A stretch of 64,000 nt of DNA from Winogradskyella sp. (GTDB taxonomy: Bacteria > Bacteroidota > Bacteroidia > Flavobacteriales > Flavobacteriaceae), in the NCBI RefSeq assembly GCF_013042245.1, contig NZ_JABDQL010000024.1:28332-92331 (forward strand). Direction: 5' to 3'. The position numbers and the translations under genes were made by a program. The notes beneath the pieces were generated by a model that made no database searches, had not been told where the DNA came from, and saw only the letters and a program-made list of their open reading frames with translations. Each line of letters opens with the position of its first letter. The stretch's first letter is position 1. Positions 30,820 to 40,586 of this stretch are shown here, piece after piece.

Positions 30820-31518
30820 CTAAAAGCCAATTCTAGCTAGATAGTCATAATGGTTACCATCAATAATCTTCTCGCATTGTAAACCAACAGTTTTACAAGC
30901 TAGTTTTAATGTTTCAAAATCAAGGTAAAGCCATTTTATTGGGTTTTCATTTTCACCTTTATAGCTGAGATAATAATCCAATTCGCCATAATAGCCACTA
31001 TTTATATCCATCCAAGTGCCACCATCTTCATCTATATACATATATTTAATGTCTGAGGAGTCAATGATGATTTGTCCATCAGGATTTAAAATCGATTTTA
31101 AGTGCTTTAGATAATAAGAAACTTGAATCATTTCTTGAAAAATTCCAGTGCCATTCATTAGTAGAAGAATAGTATTAAAAGTTTCAGTTTCTTCTAAAAG
31201 TGGTTTTAATTCTGCATGTATAACACCTCTTTTTTTTGCAACTTTAATTGCGCCTTTGGAGCTGTCAATAGCTTTGACATTAAAGCCCTTGTCTTGAAGA
31301 TATAAACTGTGACTTCCTGCGCCACAACCAACATCTAAAACTTTACCTTTACAAAGCTGTAATGCCTCTTGTTCTAGCTTTGGCATTTCAGAATACACTC
31401 TAAACAGGTAGGGCAGTGGTAAAACATCATCATCTGAAATATTTGTAGATGTTATAATATCTTCAGAATAATTTCCGTTGAAATAATCTACTAAGGCATT
31501 GCCAAAAAGGTCTTTCAT
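30820..31518 (-). CDS. Class I SAM-dependent methyltransferase
   Basis: KVLDVGCGAGSHSLYLQDKGFNVKAIDSS. Confidence 0.92.
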   Translation of the reverse strand: MKDLFGNALVDYFNGNYSEDIITSTNISDDDVLPLPYLFRVYSEMPKLEQEALQLCKGKVLDVGCGAGSHSLYLQDKGFNVKAIDSSKGAIKVAKKRGVIHAELKPLLEETETFNTILLLMNGTGIFQEMIQVSYYLKHLKSILNPDGQIIIDSSDIKYMYIDEDGGTWMDINSGYYGELDYYLSYKGENENPIKWLYLDFETLKLACKTVGLQCEKIIDGNHYDYLARIGF

Positions 31519-31536
31519 AAACGTTCTATAATGTAT

Positions 31537-31567
31537 TTGATTCAGCTTTCTTTAATTTGTAATTTAG
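31537..31567 (+). promoter_or_regulatory. Candidate promoter with near-leaderless start of the downstream gene
   Basis: TTG (31537-31539), 20-bp spacer, TAATTTAG (31560-31567), ATG at 31572. Confidence 0.5.
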
Positions 31568-31571
31568 CATT

Positions 31572-32066
31572 ATGCAAGACCAAATCGATAAACTTCCAAA
31601 ATTAGCCAAAGATAAGCATAAGGAAAACAAAATGTTTTTTACTAAGCTAAAGAAGAAGCCTCCCAAAAAGTTGGATTATATGATGCAAGAGTTTCACGAG
31701 GAAGAATTTCAACGTACAGATTGTCTAGAATGCGCTAATTGTTGCAAAACAACGGGTCCGCTTTTTACAGATAAAGATATTGTGAGAATTGCTAAACACT
31801 TTAAACTAAAACCACATCAATTTACGGAACAATTTTTGAAGCTAGATGAGGAAAATGATTATGTACTTCAGTTAGTTCCATGTGCGTTTTTAGGAGCAGA
31901 TAACTATTGTTCTATTTATGAAGTGCGTCCTAAGGCATGCCGAGAGTTTCCGCATACAGATAGAAAGAAGTTTCAGCAAATTTCTAATCTAACACTAGAA
32001 AACGTAGCTATTTGTCCTGCAGCTTACAATATTGTTGAAGCCATGAAGCAACAGATAAAATTATAA
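31572..32066 (+). CDS. YkgJ-family Fe-S cluster-like cysteine cluster protein
   Basis: DCLECANCCKTTGPLF...CAFLGADNYCSIYEVRPKACREFP. Confidence 0.92.
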   Translation: MQDQIDKLPKLAKDKHKENKMFFTKLKKKPPKKLDYMMQEFHEEEFQRTDCLECANCCKTTGPLFTDKDIVRIAKHFKLKPHQFTEQFLKLDEENDYVLQLVPCAFLGADNYCSIYEVRPKACREFPHTDRKKFQQISNLTLENVAICPAAYNIVEAMKQQIKL

Positions 32067-32068
32067 CT

Positions 32069-32968
32069 ATGAAGAGATTCTTTTTTACAATTCTTATTGG
32101 TTTTACATTGTCTCTGCCATCACAAAATTGGATGGAGTCTATGAAGATAGCAACACGATTAGCTAGAGCAGAAAATAAGTTGGTTCTTATGGTTTGGCAA
32201 GAAGCCACTGAGTATCCTTTACCCATAGTGATTAAGGATAAAGCAACGGGCAAGGATGTTTTTTTGAGAAATCTTTTTGGCTCTCCAGAATTAACCCAAC
32301 TACTTTGGACCTATTTTGTACCTGTAAAAGTAGATGAAATTTTTTATGAGGATATGTTACAGGAGATAGAAGGGAAGCGAAGTCGGAGTTATATAGATGA
32401 TTTTAGTGACGATTCCTTAAAAATTATGGATGCCAATGGAAATATTATTGGGACTTCTGGGGCTCTCGTAGATTTGTTAAATCTTTCAAATTTTATAACA
32501 AAGTATAATCTTAATACATCTTACTTAAAGCAAGAATTAGTCAATTATTTTTATAATAAAGATTTTTATTCTGCATTTTATTTGGGGGCAAAATACCTAG
32601 ACTACAGCATTTTTGTCAATAAGTCTGTAAGGTCTGAAATACTGAAATTATCAGAAATCTATTTTAATGAAGCAGAAGAGTTTATTTTAAATGATGAGGA
32701 CCTGAAAGACAAACCGGCTTTGAATCAACGTGTTTTATTAACTAAGTTGAAAAAAGATTTAATAAAAAACAGACCAAAAAAGGTACTGAGACAGCTTAGA
32801 AAGATAGATGATGAAGATTTGAAGGAAACCAATCAATCATTAAAAGCATTTTTGTCTTACACAGCCTATAAATTATTAGGGGAAACAGAAAAATTTGCTG
32901 CTTTAGAAAAAGATATTTCTTTATTAAATTTGAAACTTGCCCAGCAAATAGTAAATATCAAGAGATGA
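32069..32968 (+). CDS. Thioredoxin-fold-like secreted protein lacking CxxC
   Basis: Signal peptide; NWMESMKIATRLARAENKLVLMVWQEATEYP; YFVPVKVDEIFYE. Confidence 0.6.
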   Translation: MKRFFFTILIGFTLSLPSQNWMESMKIATRLARAENKLVLMVWQEATEYPLPIVIKDKATGKDVFLRNLFGSPELTQLLWTYFVPVKVDEIFYEDMLQEIEGKRSRSYIDDFSDDSLKIMDANGNIIGTSGALVDLLNLSNFITKYNLNTSYLKQELVNYFYNKDFYSAFYLGAKYLDYSIFVNKSVRSEILKLSEIYFNEAEEFILNDEDLKDKPALNQRVLLTKLKKDLIKNRPKKVLRQLRKIDDEDLKETNQSLKAFLSYTAYKLLGETEKFAALEKDISLLNLKLAQQIVNIKR

Positions 32969-33807
32969 TTATGGAGACACTTTACAATTATTTTGAAACG
33001 ATACCTTCTTCGCATAGAAGTATACTATTAGTGTCAGGTATTATTTTGTTTTGGTTACTAGAAGGAGCAGTGCCGTTATTTAAATTCAACTATAAAAAAT
33101 GGCGACATGCGGTACCAAATTTCTTTTTTACACTAACCACTATTATTATAAATTTCGGATTAGCCTTTATACTGCTTTGGTCAGCAGATTGGGTAAAAGC
33201 AAGTAATTTTGGTATTATAAATTGGTTGCCAGAAATACCGCTTTGGAGTTATATTCTTATAGGTGTATTATTATTAGACTTCTTTGGGGCTTATCTCGCC
33301 CATTTTGTTGAGCATAAAATAAAACCATTATGGATGGTGCATTTGGTGCACCATACAGACCACAAAGTAGATACAACGACAGCCAATCGTCATCATCCTA
33401 TAGAAAGCCTGATTAGATTTTCGTTTACACTCTTAGGGATTTTTGTTGTTGGTACGCCAATAGCTATCGTTATGCTTTATCAAGCCATATCACTAATTTT
33501 TACTCAGTTTACACATGCCAATATAAAATTGCCAAAAGTTATAGATAAAGCCATTAGTTACGTTCTTATTTCACCCGATATGCATAAGATTCATCATCAT
33601 TATAGATTACCTTATACAGATTCTAATTATGGGAATATATTTTCGATTTGGGATAGAATCTTTGGAACATATATGTATATGGAGCGCGAAAAATTAGTCT
33701 ATGGTGTTGATGTCTTTCCTGATGAGCTTAAGAATAGTCGTATACCAGAATTATTAAAACAGCCCTTTCAACCTTACGAGAAGCCTACACTTTCTGCCGA
33801 TAAGTAA
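32965..33807 (+). CDS. Sterol desaturase / fatty acid hydroxylase family protein
   Basis: His boxes HFVEHK, VHLVHHTDHKVD, NRHHP, HKIHHHY. Confidence 0.93.
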   Translation: MIMETLYNYFETIPSSHRSILLVSGIILFWLLEGAVPLFKFNYKKWRHAVPNFFFTLTTIIINFGLAFILLWSADWVKASNFGIINWLPEIPLWSYILIGVLLLDFFGAYLAHFVEHKIKPLWMVHLVHHTDHKVDTTTANRHHPIESLIRFSFTLLGIFVVGTPIAIVMLYQAISLIFTQFTHANIKLPKVIDKAISYVLISPDMHKIHHHYRLPYTDSNYGNIFSIWDRIFGTYMYMEREKLVYGVDVFPDELKNSRIPELLKQPFQPYEKPTLSADK

Positions 33808-33992
33808 GTAAAATTATTTTTTAGATTAATACTCATTATAAAGTACTGATATTCAAATTCTTAAATTTTAAAGCTGATATAAACTATTGTTAAACTAAAA
33901 TTGAGACCATCTATAATCTCTTAAAACTCGTAGATTGAGCATGATTAATTAATTTCTGTTAAGATAAACTTTCGGTTTAACTTAGTAGAGAT

Positions 33993-34326
33993 ATGAAAAT
34001 ATTCCCCACCTAATAACAGCAATCCTAATTGCCGGCTTTGTTAATACTTCGTTTTCTCAAAACGGATTTGCGACGATACGCAAAACAAAAAATTGTTGCC
34101 TCAGGATTATATCATGATTTAAATAAAACTAAGGACACACTTATTCTTAGGAGTAATAAAAAAATAAACTATTTATATACTGCTAATAATTCTGAAGACA
34201 AAGAAGTTAACGTTAGAGTAGATCGTAATTCTTAAAAACTACCTCTTAATAGATTAAAAAAAAGGCGTAACGTCATGGTAGCTATATTGTTTTTGTTGTT
34301 GAGGTTTTAAGAATATCCTACTAGCG
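33993..34326 (+). pseudogene. Degenerate gene for a small secreted protein (contains ORF 34029-34235)
   Basis: ATG AAA ATA TTC CCC ACC then frameshift into LITAILIAGFVNTSFSQNGF (signal peptide), then LYHDLNKTKDTLILRSNKKINYLYTANNSEDKEVNVRVDRNS*. Confidence 0.55.
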
Positions 34327-34334
34327 GTAAGTAC

Positions 34335-35609
34335 TTACAACTCATATAGGAGATATTTCTGACGCATCATATTATAAGCGTTAATTTCATCTTTCCAGCT
34401 TTCTCTAATTTCACTCTCACTTAATCCCGATTCTATTTGTTTCTGTAATTTTTCTGTACCTGCGTGCGAAGTAAAGCCTGATGTTATAAAGAATTTAGTT
34501 TTGTCTGTAGAATTATTATAAGCGTCAATAATATATTTTAGACTAAAGCTTCTATCTGCATTTGTATTAGATAAATCTACACCATAACAAACAGAATTTT
34601 GGTGTTTTGGATATTTTGCACCAAAGTTTGAAACTGGAGTATAGCTAAAAGAGTAATAATTCTTATCTAAAAATGGAGCACCATAGCGTTGAAACTGAAA
34701 TTCAGTTCCTCTACCGGCATTAATATTGGTGCCTTCAAACAGACCCAAACTAGGATACAGCATTATAGATTGGTCGTTTGGTAAATTTGGAGAAGGTCTT
34801 ATGGGTAAACTATAAGTCATTTGGTGATTGTAATTTTTAATAGGAATAATAGTTACATCACACTTAATACCATCTTTTAACCAATTTTCATCATTAATCA
34901 TTTGCGCATACTCGCCAATAGTCATTCCGTGTACCAAAGGAATAGGATGCATACCTAAAAAACTGCTGTGTTTTTTTTCTAAGACTGGTCCATCTACATA
35001 AGAACCATTTGGGTTTGGCCGGTCTAATATTAAAAGTGGTATGTCACTTTCCGCACAAGCTTCCATAACATAATGTAGAGTTGATATATATGTGTAAAAT
35101 CGAACACCTACATCTTGGATATCAAAGACCATGACATCTATATCTTTGAGCAGTTTTGCACTAGGTTTTTTAGTTTTTCCATGTAAAGATGCTATAGGTA
35201 ATCCTGTTCTACTGTCTTTACCATCTTTAACCAATTCTCCAGCGTCTGCTTTACCTCTAAAACCGTGTTCTGGCGAAAAAATTCTCTTTACATCTATGAA
35301 TCCGTAATTATGTAAATAATCGACAATATGCAGTGTAGTTTTAGAGCTGCCCATTGTCGAAGCGTTAACGGGATTTTTTTGTAAAACCGTTATCATTGAG
35401 GTTTGGTTAGCAACAATTCCAATAGACTTTCCTTTTAAAATGGGTAAATATTTTCCAACTCGGTCTGCTCCAATAATGATGTTTTTGTTATCCTGAACTT
35501 GTTTAGTGGTTACATCAATATCAGCAACATCGTTTTTAGTTTTAGAAGCACACGAAATCGCTATCAAAACAATAAATAAAACTGTATTTTTGAGCATCTT
35601 AAATCCCAT
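34335..35609 (-). CDS. DUF1343 / exo-beta-N-acetylmuramidase NamZ-like lipoprotein
   Basis: GKSIGIVANQTS, FSPEHGFRGKADAGE, MVFDIQDVGVRFYTYISTLHYVM. Confidence 0.9.
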   Translation of the reverse strand: MGFKMLKNTVLFIVLIAISCASKTKNDVADIDVTTKQVQDNKNIIIGADRVGKYLPILKGKSIGIVANQTSMITVLQKNPVNASTMGSSKTTLHIVDYLHNYGFIDVKRIFSPEHGFRGKADAGELVKDGKDSRTGLPIASLHGKTKKPSAKLLKDIDVMVFDIQDVGVRFYTYISTLHYVMEACAESDIPLLILDRPNPNGSYVDGPVLEKKHSSFLGMHPIPLVHGMTIGEYAQMINDENWLKDGIKCDVTIIPIKNYNHQMTYSLPIRPSPNLPNDQSIMLYPSLGLFEGTNINAGRGTEFQFQRYGAPFLDKNYYSFSYTPVSNFGAKYPKHQNSVCYGVDLSNTNADRSFSLKYIIDAYNNSTDKTKFFITSGFTSHAGTEKLQKQIESGLSESEIRESWKDEINAYNMMRQKYLLYEL

Positions 35610-35617
35610 ATCAGATT

Positions 35618-36850
35618 TTGAATTTTGAGTTGTTTATAGCCAAACGTATAATTGGCAGTAAATCTTATAAAAGTAGTGTATCGGCACCAATAATTAAAAT
35701 TGGGATTGCTGCAATTGCTATTGGTATAGTGGTTATGCTTATTGCTATCGCTACAGGTTTGGGTCTTCAAGAGAAAATTAGAGATAAAGTAGCAGCTTTC
35801 AACGGGCATATTATCGTTGATAATTATGACACTAATGCTTCTGACGAATCACAAGTTCCTATAAGTATAGACCAAGATTTTTACCCTGAGTTTACTGCAG
35901 TAGAAGGGATTACCCATATTCAAGGTACAGCAAGTAAGTTTACCTTAATCCGTACAGAGCAAGATTTTGAAGGTGTTGTAGTCAAGGGTGTTGGTAAAGA
36001 TTATAGTTGGAATTACTTTGAAGAATTCCTTGTCGATGGTAGATTGCCAGATTTTTCAGGAAAGCTAAATAATGAAATATTGATTTCAAACTACTTAGCT
36101 AATAGATTAGGTTTTAAAGTAGGCAATCAGTTTCAAACACTTTTTGCTGAAAACCTTGACAGGCTTCCGCGTATACGTAACTTTGAAATTGTTGGAATTT
36201 ACAATTCAGGTTTTCAAGAATTAGATAAAAAGTTTTGTCTTATTGATATTAGACACATTCAACGTCTAAACAAATGGGAACCAGATCAAGTAGGTGCTTT
36301 TGAAATTTTTATTAACGATTTTACTAAAATTGAAGAAAAAGGAGAAGAAGTATATCGTGAGGTTCCATCTTTGATGAAGTCAACTACTATTACTAAAAAG
36401 TACAGTTCTGTATTCAATTGGATTGAAATTTTTGATAACAACACCTATGGTATCATTGCTATTATGATTTTGGTAGCTGGTATAAATATGATTACAGCAT
36501 TGCTTGTTCTTATTTTGGAACGGACACAGATGATTGGTATTCTTAAAGCTTTAGGTACTGCGAATTGGTCTGTACGTAAAGTGTTTTTATATAATGCATC
36601 CTACTTAATTGGTCTGGGTCTACTTTGGGGAAATATCATAGGTTTGAGCTTATTGTTTGCGCAGAAATATTTCAAATTATTTCCTTTGAACCCAGACACC
36701 TATTATGTAAGCGAAGCGCCCGTTTATCTAAGTTTAGATTACATTCTGTTACTTAATTTTGGAACATTTGTATTGTGCCTATTAATGTTACTAATTCCTT
36801 CAGTTATTGTTTCTAAAATTTCCCCTGTTAAGGCAATCCGATTCGATTAA
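35618..36850 (+). CDS. ABC transporter permease (LolC/E, FtsX family); apparent TTG start
   Basis: FELFIAKRIIG..., C-terminal FtsX-like domain RTQMIGILKALGTANWSVRKVFL. Confidence 0.9.
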   Translation: MNFELFIAKRIIGSKSYKSSVSAPIIKIGIAAIAIGIVVMLIAIATGLGLQEKIRDKVAAFNGHIIVDNYDTNASDESQVPISIDQDFYPEFTAVEGITHIQGTASKFTLIRTEQDFEGVVVKGVGKDYSWNYFEEFLVDGRLPDFSGKLNNEILISNYLANRLGFKVGNQFQTLFAENLDRLPRIRNFEIVGIYNSGFQELDKKFCLIDIRHIQRLNKWEPDQVGAFEIFINDFTKIEEKGEEVYREVPSLMKSTTITKKYSSVFNWIEIFDNNTYGIIAIMILVAGINMITALLVLILERTQMIGILKALGTANWSVRKVFLYNASYLIGLGLLWGNIIGLSLLFAQKYFKLFPLNPDTYYVSEAPVYLSLDYILLLNFGTFVLCLLMLLIPSVIVSKISPVKAIRFD

Positions 36851-36915
36851 ACATAATAGTTATTTAGCTTTCACTTTTTAACTTTTAGCGTAACTTTGCA
36901 CCGCAAAAATGACTT

Positions 36916-37896
36916 ATGGACTACGCAGAAAATATATTAGGAACTATTGGTAACACACCAATGGTTAAAATAAATAAATTAGTTGAGGATTTACCTTGTT
37001 TGGTATTGGCTAAATACGAAACATTTAATCCGGGAAACTCAGTTAAAGATAGAATGGCGCTTCAAATGATTGAAGACGCAGAAGCAGACGGACGTTTAAA
37101 GCCAGGAGGAACTATCATTGAGGGTACTTCTGGAAATACAGGAATGGGCCTCGCTTTAGCTGCTATAATCAAAGGCTACAAATGTATTTTTGTAATTAGC
37201 GACAAGCAGTCTAAAGAAAAAATGGATATTTTAAGAGCAGTTGGAGCTGAGGTTGTAGTCTGCCCAACAGATGTTGAGCCAGACGACCCCCGAAGTTATT
37301 ATTCAGTATCAAAACGCTTAGGTGAAGAAACACCTAATTCTTGGTATGTTAATCAATATGATAATCCAAGTAATTGTAAAGCACATTTTAAAACTACAGG
37401 TCCTGAAATTTGGGAACAAACCGATGGTAAAGTCACACATTTTGTAGTAGGTGTAGGTACAGGAGGAACAATTTCTGGAGTAGGAAGTTATTTGAAAATG
37501 AAAAATCCTAACGTTAAAGTTTGGGGAATTGATACTTACGGTTCAGTATTTAAAAAATATCATGAAACTGGTATTTTTGATGAAAATGAGATTTACCCTT
37601 ATGTAACTGAAGGTATTGGCGAAGATATTTTACCTGCAAATGTAAACTTTGGCGTAATTGATGGCTTTACTAAAGTAACGGATAAAGATGCTGCAGTTTA
37701 CACTCAAAAACTTGCTAAGGAAGAAGGTATGTTTTTAGGTAACTCTGCCGGAGCAGCTATTAAAGGTGTATTGCAACTAAAAGACCATTTCGGGCCAGAT
37801 GATGTTGTTGTTGTCTTATTTCATGACCACGGTAGCCGTTATGTTGGTAAAATGTTTAATGATGATTGGATGCGCGAAATGGGTTATATAGACTAA
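36916..37896 (+). CDS. cysM: PLP-dependent cysteine synthase
   Basis: IGNTPMVKINKL, NPGNSVKDRMA, EGTSGNTGMGLA, VGVGTGGTISGV. Confidence 0.92.
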   Translation: MDYAENILGTIGNTPMVKINKLVEDLPCLVLAKYETFNPGNSVKDRMALQMIEDAEADGRLKPGGTIIEGTSGNTGMGLALAAIIKGYKCIFVISDKQSKEKMDILRAVGAEVVVCPTDVEPDDPRSYYSVSKRLGEETPNSWYVNQYDNPSNCKAHFKTTGPEIWEQTDGKVTHFVVGVGTGGTISGVGSYLKMKNPNVKVWGIDTYGSVFKKYHETGIFDENEIYPYVTEGIGEDILPANVNFGVIDGFTKVTDKDAAVYTQKLAKEEGMFLGNSAGAAIKGVLQLKDHFGPDDVVVVLFHDHGSRYVGKMFNDDWMREMGYID

Positions 37897-37918
37897 TCAA
37901 AAAGATATTTTTGAAATT

Positions 37919-37947
37919 AAAATCTCGAGCATTGCTTGGGATTTTTT
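37919..37947 (+). terminator. Intrinsic terminator of the cysteine synthase gene
   Basis: aaaatctcgagc-att-gcttgggatttttt, 12-bp stem with two G-U pairs. Confidence 0.75.
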
Positions 37948-37957
37948 ATTTTAGTGC

Positions 37958-39232
37958 ATGCAAGAAGATTTTCTTCATTTTATATGGAAATACAAAAAGT
38001 TCGACACCTCTTGTTTAGAGTCAACTAACGGAGCGCTTATTTCTATAATTAATTTGGGACAACACAATCATAATTCTGGTCCAGATTTTTTTAATTCACT
38101 ACTTGAAATAGATACCCAAAAATGGGCTGGTAATGTTGAGATTCATTTAAAGTCTTCAGACTGGTATGTGCATAATCATGAAAAAGATGAGGCTTACGAC
38201 AATGTCATCCTCCATGTCGTGTGGGAGCATGATACCGAAGTTTTTAGAAAAGATAATTCAGTAATACCAACTTTAGAGTTAAAGGCTTATGTTAATACTA
38301 AATTACTTCAAAATTATAAAAAGCTTATACTCTCCAAAACTTGGATTAATTGCGAAAATGATTTCAATTCTGTAGATGACTTTACGATTAATAATTGGTT
38401 AGAGCGTTTATATATTGAACGTCTTGAACGAAAATCTAAAGATATCTATAAGTTACTAGATAACTCTAAAAACGATTGGGAAGCCGTATTTTTTAAAATG
38501 TTGTGCAAAAACTTTGGACTTAAAGTTAATGGAGAAACATTTATGAGTTTGGCAAATGCTACAGATTTTTCAGTTATTAGAAAAGTACGTAATGACGTTT
38601 TAGATTTGGAAGCCTTATTTTTTGGTCAAGCCAATTTACTAGTTAAAGATGTAGAAGAGACTTATTTAAATGATTTAGAGAAACGTTATCAGTTTTTAAA
38701 ACAGAAATTTCAATTAAATAATAAAGGAGTTTTACCACTGCAATTTTTTCGACTGCGGCCACCTAATTTTCCAACAATTCGTTTATCCCAGTTGGCGATG
38801 TTGTTTTTTAGAGAACAGAATCTATTTTCAAAAATAATTGATATTCAAAATATTAATGAAGTCTATACTTTGTTTCAAGTAGAAACTTCTAAATTTTGGG
38901 AATCTCACTATACATTTTCAAAATCATCAAAGTCGACTAAAAAGAGATTGACTAAATCGTTTATTGATTTATTGTTAATTAATACTATCATACCTATAAA
39001 ATTCAGCTATGCAAAATCATTAGGGAAAGCTTATGAAGATGCTATTTTAGATTTGATTAAATCTATAAAAATTGAAAAAAATAGCATAGTCGATAAGTTT
39101 TTAGCTTTAAAAGATTTAGAAAAGTCAGCGATGACATCTCAAGGATTAATACAGCTTAAAACCCAATATTGCGATAAAAATAAATGCTTACAATGTGCAA
39201 TTGGTAATGGTTTAGTGGTAAAAAATAAATAA
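37958..39232 (+). CDS. DUF2851-family protein
   Basis: LHFIWKYKKFD...HNHNSGPDFFNSLLEID...WAGNVEIHLKSSDWYVHNHEKDEAYDNVILHVVW. Confidence 0.9.
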   Translation: MQEDFLHFIWKYKKFDTSCLESTNGALISIINLGQHNHNSGPDFFNSLLEIDTQKWAGNVEIHLKSSDWYVHNHEKDEAYDNVILHVVWEHDTEVFRKDNSVIPTLELKAYVNTKLLQNYKKLILSKTWINCENDFNSVDDFTINNWLERLYIERLERKSKDIYKLLDNSKNDWEAVFFKMLCKNFGLKVNGETFMSLANATDFSVIRKVRNDVLDLEALFFGQANLLVKDVEETYLNDLEKRYQFLKQKFQLNNKGVLPLQFFRLRPPNFPTIRLSQLAMLFFREQNLFSKIIDIQNINEVYTLFQVETSKFWESHYTFSKSSKSTKKRLTKSFIDLLLINTIIPIKFSYAKSLGKAYEDAILDLIKSIKIEKNSIVDKFLALKDLEKSAMTSQGLIQLKTQYCDKNKCLQCAIGNGLVVKNK

Positions 39233-39240
39233 CTTGCAGG

Positions 39241-39468
39241 ATGAAACTATTTTATCAATTACTATTGTATTTTCAAAAGAGAGGTTATTACGTTTGTCAG
39301 CGTATAGCAGACCGTATAGGGATTCGCGCAAAGATAGTACGTACTACTTTTATGTATTTGACTTTTGTAACTTTAGGTTTTGGTTTTGCACTTTATTTAT
39401 TTTTAGCGTTTTGGATGCGTATCAAGGATGTTATTTACACCAAAAGAACCTCGGTATTTGACTTATAA
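39241..39468 (+). CDS. PspC-like domain small membrane protein
   Basis: VCQRIADRIGIRAKIVRTTFMYLTFVTLGFGFALYLFLAFWM. Confidence 0.8.
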   Translation: MKLFYQLLLYFQKRGYYVCQRIADRIGIRAKIVRTTFMYLTFVTLGFGFALYLFLAFWMRIKDVIYTKRTSVFDL

Positions 39469-39471
39469 ATT

Positions 39472-40494
39472 ATGGGAAATCCATTATTAAAATTATTTAG
39501 GTCTAGGATATATACAGCATTAATAATGCTACTCATTATAATGTTTATAGGTGTTTTAGGTTATAGATTTATTTCAGATTACTCTTGGGTTGATGCCGCT
39601 TACATGACGGTTATTACAATAACTACTGTTGGTTTTGCAGAAGTAAATCCTTTAGATACCCAATCTAAGATATTCACAATTTTTTTAATACTTGCAAGTA
39701 TTGTAATTGTAGGTTATGCTATAACAATTATTACAGAATACATTTTGAATAAAAATAATTTTGAAAATATAAAACAACGTAAAATGCAAAAGCTAATAAA
39801 TAATATGTCTAATCACATTATTATATGTGGTTTTGGGCGCAATGGAAAACAAGCAGCCAAAAAGCTACTAGCTTATAAAAAGTCTTTTGTTATTATAGAA
39901 AGGGATAAAGATATAATTGAAAAATTTCAAGATGAAGATTTATTGTTTGTACATGGTAATGCCAATGAAGATGAAACACTCTTTGAAGCAGGTATAGAAA
40001 GTGCAAATACATTAATATCTGCATTACCAAGTGACGCCGATAATTTGTTTGTAGTACTTTCTGCAAGACAGATTAATAAAACAATGAGTATTATAAGTCG
40101 TGCCTCTCAGGAGACATCTTATAATAAGTTGAAATTAGCAGGAGCTAATAATGTAATCTCACCAGATAGAATAGGTGGTGATCATATGGCGTCTTTAGTT
40201 GTTATTCCTGATTTAGTAGAGTTTATAGATAATTTAGGTATTGTCGGTGAACAAAACATTAATATAGAAGAAGTAAAGGTAGAGCAGCTTTATGATGTAA
40301 GTGTTGTAAAAACAATAAGACAGCTAGATTTAAGACGGCAAACAGGCTGCAGTGTTATAGGGTTTAAAGACGGAAAAGGTGAATATTTAGTCAATCCTGA
40401 AGCAGATACTAAGCTTATCGCAGGTTCTAAGATTATAGTCCTTGGGCGCCCAGAGCAGATAGAAAAATTGAATTCAGAATATAACATCGCTTAA
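39472..40494 (+). CDS. Potassium channel with TrkA-N (RCK) and TrkA-C domains
   Basis: TM1-pore-TM2 (TVITITTVGFAEVNPLDTQSKIFTIFLI), HIIICGFGRNGKQAAKKL. Confidence 0.92.
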   Translation: MGNPLLKLFRSRIYTALIMLLIIMFIGVLGYRFISDYSWVDAAYMTVITITTVGFAEVNPLDTQSKIFTIFLILASIVIVGYAITIITEYILNKNNFENIKQRKMQKLINNMSNHIIICGFGRNGKQAAKKLLAYKKSFVIIERDKDIIEKFQDEDLLFVHGNANEDETLFEAGIESANTLISALPSDADNLFVVLSARQINKTMSIISRASQETSYNKLKLAGANNVISPDRIGGDHMASLVVIPDLVEFIDNLGIVGEQNINIEEVKVEQLYDVSVVKTIRQLDLRRQTGCSVIGFKDGKGEYLVNPEADTKLIAGSKIIVLGRPEQIEKLNSEYNIA

Positions 40495-40586
40495 TCTTAC
40501 CTTTTTAACGCTGTAAGCTTTATAAAATCATTTTTTTTTAGCATCTTGTAGCCTACTTTTAAAAAAAACTAACTAATACTTTACTT

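Noticed and set aside
39234-39461. 75-aa plus-strand ORF
   Set aside because: Out-of-frame alternative of the PspC-like gene 39241-39468, which has the recognisable sequence
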